A stretch of 64,000 nt of DNA from positions 19,382,066-19,446,065 of the forward strand of contig NC_079505.1 in assembly GCF_030052815.1 (NCBI RefSeq), in the 5' to 3' direction. Position numbers and translations under genes: made by a program. The notes under the pieces were generated by a model. That model searched no databases. It worked only from the letters and a program-made list of their open reading frames with translations, and was not told where the DNA came from. Source of the DNA: Hevea brasiliensis (taxonomy: Eukaryota > Streptophyta > Magnoliopsida > Malpighiales > Euphorbiaceae). Shown here piece by piece: positions 38,501 to 64,000 of the stretch (position 1 is its first letter; every line of letters begins with the position of its first letter).

Positions 38501-39084
38501 AAATCAATGAGTTTTAGTTGAATAATACGCCAACTTGATCAATCCAAATAAATTAAAACCAAAATTAGTGATTTTATGCATCATAAAATAATTTTTTTTA
38601 TTTAAATTTCAGATTAACATGATAAAAGTTCAATCCAAATGGAATAGATCAAAGTCATAACAGAAATTAAGCCTGCCTCCGTCTGCATATACAGGGATGC
38701 AGCTATAAAAATTTGTAGGAGAAATTTTTAATTTCTAACGCTAACAATGCATCCAATAATGCTTCATTTGAAATTGTTAAAACTTTTGGGAGATTTTATT
38801 TATGGAAAAAAAAAAATTGTTTGTTTGTTTGTTTTGGAATTCTTATGAATAAAATATATTAAATATAATTTTTTTTTAAATTTTTTAATTTTATTTTTAA
38901 TATTTTTTTTAAATAAATTTTTTTCTTTATGACACTTTATAATAATAAAAAAAAAAAAAAAAATATAAAATAAATCAATTTTAATTATTATAAAAAAAAA
39001 AAAAAATTTTATATATATTTTAATAAATTAAAAATTTTGATAGTCTAAAAAAAAAAAATACAAACAACTATATAACTCCTCTAT

Positions 39085-39430
39085 TTTCTAACTACAATAA
39101 ATTAAATTTTAACTACTTAAATTACCAAGTATTTAAGAAAGATTTTAGTTGGTAATTCTTTTTATGACTAAGTGCAGATATTACACTAATTAAATTGTAG
39201 GTAAACTTTTCCTACTCTCCACTTTTAGTCGGTAAAATTATTGACTAAAATTTATTTGATAAAATTATTGACCAAATATTTTATGGGTAATTAATGGAGA
39301 TATGGTTGGTCTTATAGTGGGAAGATGGTAGTGAACATGTGAATTAACCACTATTCATTGCCTATTATTTAGTTAGTAATTACCTACAAAAATTAATTTA
39401 GTTAGTAATTACCAACTAAATAAATGATAA
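39085..39430. repeat. possible CACTA-like MITE remnant
   Basis: TTTTAGTTGGTAATT, TTTTAGTCGGTAAAATT, GACTAAAATTT and TTAGTTAGTAATTACC words recur in both orientations, and CTTATAGTG near 39313 is the reverse complement of a CACTATAAG end. The other end is unclear. Confidence 0.33.
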
Positions 39431-40054
39431 GTAATTTTTTATATTAATTTTATTTTAAATAATATAATTTTAAAATAAAATAATGAAAACAATGCAATCA
39501 TTCTAAATAATATAATTTAAAAATAAAATAATAAAAATATATAAATTATTTTTCACAAAACAAATATAATCTTTTCCCATGAAAACTACAAAACAGTTAA
39601 ACAATTTATTTTTTACAAAATTCAAAATTGTGCTTTTTGAAAAAGCAGGCAAAAAGCACAATGCCAAACATGCTTTATATATCTTTTTAACCCAAGTGTT
39701 CATCTTGCAATAACAAGTGTTAAAAAGTTTGTATTTGTTGTAATGAATGTGTGTTTGAAGAGCAAGTGTGAGTGATTAGGTAAGAATTAAGTTTCACACG
39801 TTTATGAAGTAAAGAACAAAAAAGTTGAATAAATGTGCACTATTATAGTCAAAAGTTTTGTTCACCTTTTCATGGATTGATCCTTTTATGCATTAAATAA
39901 TTCATTTGTTTAAATCATTGGATTGAGGATCGAATCAATAAAAGCTCTTTTCGTATCTCAACATTTATGCCTTTGAGGGCCTATACAGCACTACCCGCCG
40001 GTTTTGGGTCGGAATTGCTCTGAAATTAAAATATGGTTTCAGTTCAATATTTAA

Positions 40055-40230
40055 GCTCTGTTTGATATTACTGTTAAAATTATTATTTAAAAAAATATAT
40101 ATATTTTTTAAATATATTAATTAGAGAGTATTAAAAATTTTAAAAATTAAATTTGATAAATTTTAATTATTAAAATATTAAAATAATAAAATAAATTTTT
40201 TTAACTGTTTCTTTTAATAATATTTAAAAT
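40055..40230. mobile_element. hAT-like MITE, copy 2
   Basis: Starts GCTCTGTTTGATATTACTGTT and shares TTAGAGAGTATTAAAAATTT and AATTAAATTTGATAAATTTT with 32528-32756. The right terminal repeat is degraded. Confidence 0.5.
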
Positions 40231-40624
40231 GATATTTTTTCTTGTAAAATTATAAGCACAAAATTATGAGGTTTTCTTAATTTTAGTTTCAGTTTCAGTT
40301 CGATTTCTATTAAATATAGCAGGGTTTTTTTTTATTTTTTTTTTCAAAAGAAAAAAACTTGGTTTGATATGAAATTCAATCAAATCGATCAGTTCAAAGC
40401 TGATTTTGATCAATTTAATTTCAAATTAAACTAATCTAATTTCAGTCCCATTCCAATTCTAAAATAATCGTGTCGGCACTAAGCCTATATATGTTGACTT
40501 TTCATTCTCTCTCTCCCCAGAGAAACCAGGAATTTTCTATTTCACTGCAATAAATATTAAATTTAATAGCATTAGTTTTCACATCAGTAAATCTGCTGAG
40601 CACATCAAATGCTTGTGATGATTT

Positions 40625-41278
40625 TGTTAAAAGGGAGGTTAAAATAATATGAAGTAAAAAGGGTAATATATAAGTAGTTCGATTGCAACATTGACTTGGC
40701 TAGTTATTTTGATGTGTAAAATAATTTAATCACTTATATAAGCTCAAATTAAAATGAATTAAATTGTAATTTCACCAGCATTCTCTCCGAATTTAACATA
40801 GTATCAGAGTTCGGACTGGGTTGTTGGTTTCAGCCTCCCATAAGGTTGTATAATTGGGTCTGTATTGGGTTAAAAATAAAAATACAAACTAATTGTCAAG
40901 TGTCAACCATGTGGTTGCACTTGAGGGGGGAGTGTTGGAATCCTACATTGAAATAATATGAAGTAAAAATGGCAATATATAAGTGATTGGGTTACAATAT
41001 TGACTTGAATAGTCATTTTGATGTGTAAAATAATTTAATCACTTATATAAGCTCAAATTAAAATGAATTAAATTGTAATTTCACCAGCATTAAGAGGGGG
41101 GAGTGTTGAAATCCTACATTGAAATAATATGAAGTAAAAAGGGCAATATATAAGTGGTTGGGTTGCAACATTGACTTGACTAGTCATTTTGATGTGTAAA
41201 ACAATTTAATCACTTATATAAGCTCAAATTAAAATGAATTAAATTATAATTTTACCAGCACTCTCCCCGAATTTAACA
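40625..41278 (+). mobile_element. TRIM retrotransposon with three LTRs
   Basis: LTR copies lie at 40625-40798, 40933-41090 (3'-truncated) and 41104-41278. All contain ATAATATGAAGTAAAAA, TTGACTTG(G/A)(C/A)TAG and CACTTATATAAGCTCAAATT and end AATTTAACA where intact. Between LTR 1 and 2 lies a short non-coding interior with a TAGTATCAGAGTTC primer site (40799-40812, close to TGGTATCAGAGC) and a TTGAGGGGGGAG purine tract just before LTR 2. Between LTR 2 and 3 only a 13-bp remnant with AGAGGGGGGAG remains. There is no coding capacity, as expected for terminal-repeat retrotransposons in miniature. GATTT at 40620 and 41281 may be the target duplication. Confidence 0.8.
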
Positions 41279-42163
41279 GAGATTTTATACACCAAGTGAT
41301 TCTGCATGACATATATACTAATTTCTTTTAATATCAGAATTTCCCGAATCGAAAAAAATATATACACATCTGATTAACTATAAATTAAGATACAAATATA
41401 TGAGTTTCACTTATTTTATATATAGATTCTATTATACATGTTATATTTTGAATTATAATAGACTAAATCTAAAATAAAATTTTTCAAATTTTATATTTTA
41501 GAAGTAGATAGAATGAACTATTAAAATTCCTTTTCTTGTGAGTTTATACCCAAAAGAAGAGAAGTTGTTGCTCCATATGAACTAACCATTTACAAAATGG
41601 CTCAAAGTTCAATTTCATTTCTTATTGGAAAAGTTTAATTTAACTCATTTTTAACTTTTAACTAAATTAGTTCACAAGTTTCAATTTAAGCTCAACTTAA
41701 CTCAAAAATTCAGAAAATCATAAAATTAAATTCTTGATTTTTGAGTTTAAATCAAGAAATTTAATCCCAAAATCAAAATTTGAAGTTCTTAATTTTTTTA
41801 TTTAAATTGAGAAATCAAGAAATTTAGTTAATAAAGTTTAATTTTAGGGCTAAATTGAATTTATATATAATTTCTGAGCTAATTTGAACATTTATTAAAA
41901 ATGAACTAAATTAAACTTCCTTAATAAATATAGGGAAAAAATTGAATATTTTACCTTAACTACAAAATACCACTTATATATAAAATACTCAAAAAAAAAT
42001 TTTAACGTCTCTTAAAATTTAAATTTGAAATCTGGCATTATTATAAACAATACTAATTTCACTAAATTAAAACTCATCTGTTATTGGTGGTAATTTAAAG
42101 AGTAAGTTTATATAAAATTATCTCTCCAAGAAGACAGTAGTATATGTATATATATATATACAT

Positions 42164-42196
<33 letters not shown>

Positions 42197-43516
42197 GATG
42201 GATGAGATGGCGAGACAGGAATAATATGCCTGGGGTGAGTGAGAATCAGAATGAATGGATAGAACAATGGGGAATGTAGGAAAACGCCAAAAGGAAAGAA
42301 CCCAACACCTCAAATTCCTTAATGTCTGAAACAATATGAGCAGCCAGATACTTTGCTAGATACATTAGCTTATTAGCTTAGCTCTATGCAATGCAACATC
42401 CCTCCTTTCAAGTTTGAACATACAGCGCATGCCCTATCAAGCTGACACAAACACCTCTCTCTCTCTCTCTCTCTCTCCCTTGCTTGGTGGCTCACCTTTT
42501 CAAGGTCCCAACATGGATTCTCTTTGCCAGTGCAAAACCCATCACTGCTCTCAAGAGATAGTACTAGATTCTATTTCAAGACTTTTTCACCTTTCATCAT
42601 CTTTAATATATTATCTTGTTTTTATTTTGCATGGGAATAATATATTATGAGACACTTTCTTTATAGCTGATTGTTTTATTTAACCATTATAATTTGTAAT
42701 GGGCAGTGAGAGCCCACTCCCACTCTTAGTGTCATCATTGCAGCTGAGGTGGTGGTGGGGGACGATGGGCTGCTTTTAACTTTGCTCTAACACCTTTTTT
42801 TGGTAGGGTTGAAGGAATGTCTCTTTGCTTGAGCTTGTAATTTTCCTTTTTTTTTTTTTGCCTCAATCTTTGTGCCTCCACTTGCATTGGGACTGCAATT
42901 GATTACCTTTATATGCATGTGAGTGTGTGTGTGAAATGAAGGAAAGGAACATTTAGGCATATATAGTGAATATTATCCATGCATTTAAATACCCTAATAA
43001 TTAAAGTTGCGCAAATTACCTAATTAAACATATCTAAAAAAATGCCATTTTCTCTTGTCCCCTTTCAAAGAAAATACACTTGAATGTGAAAATATTAAGA
43101 TACACATAAAGCTACGTTAAAAAGAAGAAATAAGACTCATGGGTATATATATGGCTAATTGGTCGAAATAATTCAAAACTTTATATGAATTATTTATTTT
43201 ATTTAATTTTTTAAATTTTAGATAATTAAATAAAAAATTTTTAAATTAGAAAAATTTTATCTAATTCTCAAATTAAAATATGAGAAATTTGACTTTTACC
43301 TCTGAAATGTCATGGTAATAATATTGAAGTTAAAATCAATTATAGCAGTTTATTCAGGTTAAACACTCTATTGTTCAACTTGTGAATGATACACAAAAAT
43401 AGTTTTATAAGTATAAAAGCCGATGCAAAATATTCATTATGCAGTATTAATAGAAATATAAGTTGAACTACATATTTAAGGTAAAAGTCAAAATCCCCAA
43501 TTTTGATTTTGGTAAT
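41279..43516. other. intergenic DNA with (GA)n and (CT)n microsatellites
   Basis: No supported gene. It holds (TA)/(GA)n at about 42140-42188 and (CT)n at about 42452-42477. The segment 42200-42900 is less AT-rich and could be a non-coding transcript or old gene debris, but open frames there are short and without motif. I checked for common conserved plant microRNA words and saw none. Confidence 0.45.
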
Positions 43517-45151
43517 TGATAAGTGCATAATTTATTAATTTTACTCTCATCACGTTTAGTATTTCTAGTGCCTTTTTTATGTTTAATTCAGTTGGTTAGG
43601 CATTTCATATTAATTAGGCATGATCTTAATGAGTTTTTGGAATAATGCCATTAAATTGCGGAATTTCCAACATCTATTTACCTTGACCTTTGTTTGGTTT
43701 TTCAGGTGAAACTTAAGTTTTAGGCTTTTAAATTGAGTGTCGTTTGATCCGTTGGAAAGCTAAGATAGAGCACTACAAATAGCTAAGAGGGATCAAAGCC
43801 CAGTTCAGCCTCGAAGACAATCAAAATTAGCCCTGAAGCCAGAACAGATTTTTAGTATGGACTTATGAGATCATGTTTGGTGTTTAATTCATATCTAGAG
43901 CTTTAGATGTCCAATCGAAGCAAACTAAGGCCCATTTGAACCTTAGAGGCCGCCTCTACAATTGTTGTGAAGGGCTGGAAGCTAGATAAGGCCGTTTTAA
44001 TTGTCAAAAATAATAGCAAAATCGTCATCATTGGCTGGATACTCTGTCAAAACCAGTTTTGGTTTTTGGCTCATAACTTGGGCTGTAGACATCCAATTTG
44101 GGCAAATGAGTACTCGTTGGAAAGTTAAGAAGTAGGGTTACAACTTTCCTAAAGAAGTCAGAGACAGAATCAGAAAGAAAGTGGCTGAAAATTGGCAATG
44201 ATTGCAGAGCAGAGAATCTGCCTTTTTGAATTTCAAAAATTTTCCAAGTTTGGTTTTTATCTATAGATTAGGTTTTTTATTATAAACCTCATCTTTGGCA
44301 GCAGAGGAGACACATTCATTCAGACCTTCGACACCTTCATTACACCTTCATTCTCCATTCACGTCCATAGTTTTAGGTTTCTCCATTTTATTTTTCTTTT
44401 GTAAGCCATGAACATGAGCGGCTAAGTTTTTAAATTCAGTTCAAGGGATTCTAGTTCTTATGCATGATTTGTGAGATCAGGTTCTTAATTTAAATTATGC
44501 CTTTTTGAATATCTATTGTTTCCCGATTTCATTGTTTTTTTTATCTATTGAATGATTTGGTAAAAAGGCCTATTAGTTAATTGTTTGATGTGATTAATTG
44601 CTAGTTCATCTTCAAAATCCGTAATTGTTGTGTAAGATTGAATGTGAGTAGCAATTAGGTTTTATTGATTATGATCCAAGTTTTCGATAATAACCTAAGG
44701 AGACAATAGGGTAAATTAAATGATTTATGCTTTATAAATCGTTGTTCAGCTTAACTACTTCCTGTTCTTAAAGCAGTTATTAATTTGACGAGGATTGCTT
44801 AATATCAATCCAGTTAATAATTAGAGTCAATAAGAGTGCTGGGCTCGAATTGATGAGTATAGGGAAGTTAGGGGTTTTACCTCGCTGTTTGGTAAATCTA
44901 CGTTAAGTATTCAATAAGAGATAATTGTATTTCTTTTGTCTATGATCGAGTCATGCATTGGATTGCGAATTACCTTGAACTGAAATTTGTTTAAATTGAG
45001 AGTTTTATACCTAAATTTAGTTCTTTAATTTCTGAACTTGATTTCTTCTGATTTAGTGTTACAACCCCCCTCCCCCCTACCTTTGTTCTTTTTCTGTTAC
45101 ACATGCATGAAGTTTAATAACTCAGTCTCTAGGGTTTGACCTGGATTATCA
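43517..45151 (+). mobile_element. probable solo LTR of a gypsy-type element
   Basis: A 1.6-kb non-coding block starts TGATAAGTGCATAATTTATT and ends GACCTGGATTATCA, with TGATAA/TTATCA termini. Its text (leader-like TATAAACCTCATC, then TTTCTTTTGTAAGCCATGAA and polypyrimidine CCCCCCTCCCCCC near 45066) resembles long LTRs of plant Ty3/gypsy elements. No primer site or coding region adjoins either end. The flanking pentamers GTAAT and CTTAT do not match cleanly, so the solo-LTR call is an inference. Confidence 0.42.
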
Positions 45152-45877
45152 CTTATTGCATTCATTCAGAAAATATTTAATTACTGATAATTTCAGTTAA
45201 TTTTTGATGGAATCAGCAACCATTAGTAATTAGATAAAAATTTCTCAAATTGAAATTTCTAGTTTAATTGTCCAAATTTAAAGAATTGAATAAAATGAGC
45301 AATTCACACAAAATTTTGAATTTTTCTGGCCAATAGAGCTATATACATACATATATTAAATTTAACTCTATCATTTGTCTTGTTTATGCAAGCAAAGAGA
45401 AAACTCTTCATTCAGCTAAAAATGAGGGTTAATCTCAAATCAATTGGGATGAGTCATATAGATTATGTTTCGCTATTCAGCTATGTTTGAGACCATGGAC
45501 AAAAGGAAAAAGATTTTCAAATTCTCCATCGAAACACAATTTAAGAGCTCAAATCTGCAAAATTAGATTCATATATTTGTGCTTTGTTAAGAGGCATAAA
45601 AATTAGTTACAGACGACAACCTTCGTTCATTTAAAACCTCACAACTAATACTCAACTACTATTACTACATGCTCATTCGAGTTCGAATTAAAAGACATCC
45701 CCAAGAGTTCAGACCTGCCTGCCTTGCTTAAATTAGGTTGAAATGAATCCTCAATGTGGTAGCAGCCACCAACCTTGATGGGATGGGAGACCTGAATTAT
45801 CCTGAATTTGAGCTTAAACCATGAGCATTCTAAAAAAGAAGCAATGTAGCTTAACCCAAATTTTGAGAGGATGTAAA
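45152..45877. other. 3' flank of the MNS gene with LINE-end fragment
   Basis: Nothing coding is seen. At about 45428-45515, text like AATCAATTGGGATGAGTCATATAGATT resembles the 3' end of the RTE-like LINEs elsewhere in the window. The rest up to the MNS stop codon is probably its 3' UTR and flank. Confidence 0.45.
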
Positions 45878-60640
<14,763 letters not shown>

Positions 60641-60994
60641 AGATTTCAATTTTCCTTGTTTTCTGATACAATTGAAGAAGAGAAAATTATGAAATTAATA
60701 GAAAGAAAAGTCGACGCTGGTCAACTCAATACAAGTTACAACCACTAGTAGGAATTGGTACACGTCAATTCGTTGGAAAGTACGCCATCTGGAATTATAT
60801 TTTCTGACTTTCCAAACACGTCATTAGAGTCTGACAAACAATCAGACGCTAAACCTAAGAGAGACGACGCTGGTCGTTCTCATAAAAAAAATTTAATTTA
60901 AATCTTTTCAGTTTATTTTCCTCTTCCCTATTAAACGGTGTCGTAAGATTAGAGAGACCTTCTCCACTTTTCTTTACTTACGCCATGCATAGAA

Positions 60995-61006
60995 AACGAC
61001 GTCGTT
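60995..61006. promoter_or_regulatory. GACGTC palindrome upstream of MNS
   Basis: AACGACGTCGTT is a perfect 12-bp palindrome with a GACGTC (C-box type) core that plant bZIP proteins can bind. It lies about 355 bp upstream of the ATG. Function is inferred from motif and position only. Confidence 0.35.
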
Positions 61007-61462
61007 CTATACTGTTTATACATTGAACAAAGCACATGCGCACTGGACAACAGCTCCACCAAATCCACGAGCAAAAGAAATAAATAGAGGAAAGAAGGGA
61101 CCCATTTCACAGCAAATGCATTTCATGAAGAAGACGAAAAAAAGAGAAAACCTCTGTCAGACATGGGAACAACGGGTCTGCAAATAAAAGAGCATAAGCA
61201 TGCATTTAGGAAGGAATCGTTTGGCAATCTTATTGGTTCTTTTAGTGTTATTTTCAAACAAGCATATGTATGGTCATTGCACTTCCTTCCACTTCCTTTC
61301 TACACTTGAGTTAAAAGATTTATGTTTGGTCATTTGTTCTTTGTGTAATTGACAGCCATGCATTTGTACGGTTATAACTTGCATGTTTTTTGCTCTATAC
61401 TTTTGTAGTCTGCTTTGTGCTTGCTTGGAATTGAGGTTGGAGTACCAAAATTATATTAATAA

Positions 61463-61642
61463 AAGTATTGTTTTAGATACTATTGAAATAAGTAATTTAA
61501 AAAAAGTTATTTTATTATTTTAATATTTTTATTACTAAAACTTAATAAATTTAATTTTAAATTATTTTTTAATACTCTAAGTAATATATTTAAAAAAGTG
61601 ATTTTCTTAACAACAGTTTCAACAATAATATCAAACAAACCT
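61463..61642. mobile_element. hAT-like MITE, copy 3 (inverted)
   Basis: Read on the minus strand, it starts GGTTTGTTTGATATTATTGTT and continues with CTTAGAGTATTAAAAAATAA and AAATTAAATTTATTAAGTTTT, matching the copies at 32528 and 40055. It ends with the CAATAGTATCTAAAACAATA block also seen near the right end of copy 1 (CAACAGCATCTAAAATAGTG). Confidence 0.55.
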
Positions 61643-62734
61643 TTATATAATTCCTCATATATGGCTTCAACCCCTTACATTTCACTAATCCTTCTTGAGC
61701 TTTGTATATAAAACTCTTCTTTACACTTCATTTGAGAGAAGGTAGAGAAAAATAAGAATTAATGAAGTAAAGTTTTTCGAAGTAAAATTTTTTATAGTTT
61801 TAAAATTTTCATAATTTTTTAGTGATTGAAGAAAGAGATTTTTTTTTTTTAAGTATTTGAAAGTTTTAAAAAAATTTTTTTGTTAACATACCAATTTAGT
61901 GGGTTGAAAAATGAAGATTTTTAGAGTTTTTAAACTTTAGAAAAACCTTCTATTACTTTAAATAACATCCTCCCAAATAAAAGCTTAATATAATTTATTT
62001 TCATTTTCTGCTTGCTTCCATTTATTATTATTGGGTATGTAATTTTGTCCTTATACCTTGAAAAATTAACATTTTCAAAGAGAGCTCTAACGTCCCATTT
62101 TAATTCTTGCAGATTTATAGTCCAAAATGATATTGGTCAAACTTATACAACTCAACTCAACTTGTCGCAAGGGTTTTGCTGTCGCCGGACAATTCTCACC
62201 GATTTTAAAAAAGTGAGGAGTCACCACTTTAATTTTGAAGGAAATTAAAGAAAATCATTACTGAAAATAAAAAATTAAGAATTTATAAAACCACTTCTAA
62301 AATAGAGATTCTAGGTTCGGTATCCGTTCACGGGTGGGGAAGGTGTTAGGCACCCCACCTCGTCTCTCAACGAGGGTAAGCAAATTTAACGATGTGCTCT
62401 TTATAACTTAAGATTGATAATTTTGGGGTAGGAGTTATAATGTTGGTCCCTGTTATCAATAAAAGGAACGTTTAATATTTCACCATTTTGGGTTTCCCAA
62501 GAACACAAGTATATGGGATGACCCTACAGTGAATTGGTGTTATGTTTATTTGATTTGTTAAATATTTTATCAAATTTCTCCCTCTTCGAATTAGGACTCT
62601 AATTCTAAAGAGATGTTATTTGGTCCCTAAAGATTCATAATGAATGAGGAGGACTCTCGGCTCACACATTATGTACCTTGGCATCCAAATAACTGAGGGT
62701 GTGGTGTGTATTAGAATATTCAAATTTTGATTAG

Positions 62735-63390
62735 AAAAATTCAGGACAGGACTCTCTTCCGATCTCTTAAAATATTTTTATTAGAATTTTGGCTAAGAGA
62801 ATTCAGGTAAGGACTCTCCCCTGATCTCTTAGAATATTTTATTAGAACTTTAGTTAAGAGAATTCGGGTAAGGACTCTCTCCCGATTTCTTAAAATGTAT
62901 TTATTAGAGTTTTGTTAAGAGAATTCGAGTAAGGACTCTCCCCCGATCTCTTAAAATGTGTTTATTAAAATTTTTGTTAAGAGAATTCGGGTAAGGACTC
63001 TCCCCTGATCTCTTAAAATGTGTTTATTAGAATTTTATTAAGAGAATTCAGGTAAGGACTCTCTCTTGATCTCTTAAAATGTGTTTATTAGAATTTTTGT
63101 TAAGAGAATTCGGGTAAGGACTCTCCCCCGATCTCTTAGAATATTTTTATTAAAACTTTAGCTAAGAGAATTCGGGTAAGGACTCTCTCCTGATTCTCTT
63201 AAAATATATATTTTTTAGAATTTTAGCTAAGAGAATTCGGGCAAGGACTCTCGCTCGATCTCTTGAAATACTTTAGTAGGATTTTAACTAGGAGAATTCA
63301 GGAAAGGACTCTCTCCTGATTCAATTAAAATATTTTTTAGAATTTTAGCTAAGAGAAATCGGATAAGGACTCTCTCCCGAACTCCTGTTT
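62735..63390. repeat. ~61-bp tandem repeat array, about 11 copies
   Basis: The unit begins AAGAGAATTCGGGTAAGGAC and continues TCTCCCCCGATCTCTTAAAA, then TGTGTTTATTAGAATTTT. Unit starts are at 62795, 62856, 62917, 62979, 63040, 63102, 63164, 63229, 63290 and 63351, giving spacings of 61-65 bp; one diverged copy precedes them. Copies vary at several positions, so the array is old or evolving by point change. Confidence 0.92.
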
Positions 63391-63433
63391 TGAAAAGTGA
63401 ATTTAAAAGTTGCGAATGTTGATCATCAATCTT

Positions 63434-63521
63434 CCACGCAATTCCACGATCTCTATGTTATTCGAACTCCTTTGTTTCCACGCAATTCCACGATCTCTAT
63501 GTTATTCGAACTCCTTTGTTT
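63434..63521. repeat. 44-bp tandem duplication
   Basis: The segment starting CCACGCAATTCCACGATCTC at 63434 is repeated perfectly at 63478, a period of 44 bp, immediately after the 61-bp array. Confidence 0.9.
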
Positions 63522-64000
63522 CCACCCAAATAGCTTATTGTCCAAACTTTTCTATTTCAGGTTTCCCGTTTTATGATCCAAGTGTCTTGATTTTTTGCTC
63601 TTTTAGCTTATCGCCCGGACTTGCTTCATTTCTTTTAGATCTCATAATTTACTTTGTCTGAGCTAATCTTGGTTTCCGACCTCACAACTCATCCAAACCT
63701 TCTATATCCATCTGGAGTGCATCTATTTTCCTAATTATTTTCCTTATTTATTTGGGTCGAAAGTTTCTAAGTCGTCACCTTTAACCATACTCCTCATGGT
63801 AGTTATGGAGCATTAGCGACCCGAACTTTCATTCATACAAAATAAAAAAGAATTGAAAATAATGATAATTATAAGACTTGCAAATAATAGGAGGCTAAAG
63901 GAAATATTTGTGACACAAGTCAAACTTGATACATCCCTATTCTAAGAACTCAGTGTGACAAGACACCTTAAGAATACTCACGTTATGAACACAAACTGGC

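Larger units (their letters stand above)
34890..40054. other. very AT-rich intergenic DNA
   Basis: No gene is supported over about 5 kb. The stretch is extremely AT-rich with poly-A/T tracts. It contains two CACTA-like subterminal clusters (35300-35550 and 39085-39430, listed separately) and otherwise nothing that I recognise. Confidence 0.55.
60641..62150. other. upstream region of the MNS gene
   Basis: No other gene is supported between the MNS start codon and the retroelement. It is probably the promoter and 5' leader. It includes a 12-bp palindrome with a GACGTC core (60995-61006) and a MITE copy (61463-61642). Confidence 0.5.
62155..64000. mobile_element. Ogre/Tat-like LTR-element segment, runs off the window
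   Basis: From about 62163, text such as GTCGCCGGACAATTCTCACC, GTGAGGAGTCACCACTTT and GGTGGGGAAGGTGTTAGGCA followed by CCCC resembles terminal/leader sequence of plant Tat/Ogre retrotransposons. It is followed by a ~61-bp tandem array and further non-coding DNA with no coding domain before the window ends. Neither terminus nor orientation is fixed; the family assignment is an inference from remembered sequence style. Confidence 0.45.

Noticed and set aside
42200..42660. Possible microRNA precursor or short gene
   Set aside because: Microsatellite-flanked, moderately complex sequence. It was compared by eye with common conserved plant microRNAs; no match and no clear hairpin.
60641..60649. Three-residue extension of the mannosidase frame
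   Set aside because: Position 60649 is TTG. The first ATG is at 60640.

Overview
This window looks like nuclear DNA of a flowering plant, probably a woody eudicot (the species cannot be fixed from sequence alone). The reasons are AT-rich intergenic DNA, spliced genes with plant intron sizes, long (TA)n microsatellites, and many plant-type transposons (a Ty3/gypsy chromovirus, RTE-like LINEs, TRIMs, CACTA and hAT-like MITEs). There is no rRNA, tRNA or CRISPR array that I can support, and no prokaryotic feature.

Two intact protein genes are present, both on the minus strand. (1) 22491-26590 encodes an SMXL4/SMXL5-type member of the SMAX1-LIKE (Clp-ATPase-like) family in three exons, 1009 aa. 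It has a double-Clp N domain, a degenerate P-loop and an LDLN EAR motif, but no RGKT degron in the expected interval. (2) 45878-60640 encodes a Golgi class I alpha-1,2-mannosidase (GH47, MNS1/MNS2 type) in 14 exons, 574 aa. All exon phases join in frame, and one intron is of GC-AG type. Its introns have grown through a TRIM, a 5'-truncated LINE, a MITE and microsatellites. A third, decayed spliced gene of unrecognised family seems to lie at 413-2691 on the minus strand; it has an in-frame stop and a terminal frame break.

Layout: 1-2691 repeat scrap and pseudogene; 3387-4507 LINE with a perfect 20-bp target duplication and an internal deletion; 5621-15814 a full-length but decayed Ty3/gypsy chromovirus (Tekay/Del-like) with two ~2.6-kb LTRs, 5-bp TSD, PBS and PPT, probably nested in an older inverted-repeat element; 15.8-22.5 kb AT-rich intergenic DNA; 22.5-26.9 kb SMXL gene and promoter; 27-45.8 kb gene-free DNA with a CACTA MITE, CACTA-like subterminal arrays, a long foldback, hAT-like MITEs, a three-LTR TRIM and a probable solo LTR; 45.9-60.6 kb MNS gene; 60.6-62 kb its upstream region with a GACGTC palindrome; 62.1-64 kb the edge of an Ogre/Tat-like retroelement with an 11-copy ~61-bp tandem array.

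The two genes are not functionally linked in any obvious way: one is a nuclear regulator of phloem and karrikin/strigolactone-family type, the other a Golgi N-glycan trimming enzyme. I found no convincing new biological system. The items most worth a second look are the unrecognised pseudogene, the LTR-multimer TRIM, the pair of LINE insertions with clean TSDs, and the 61-bp satellite-like array inside a retroelement.
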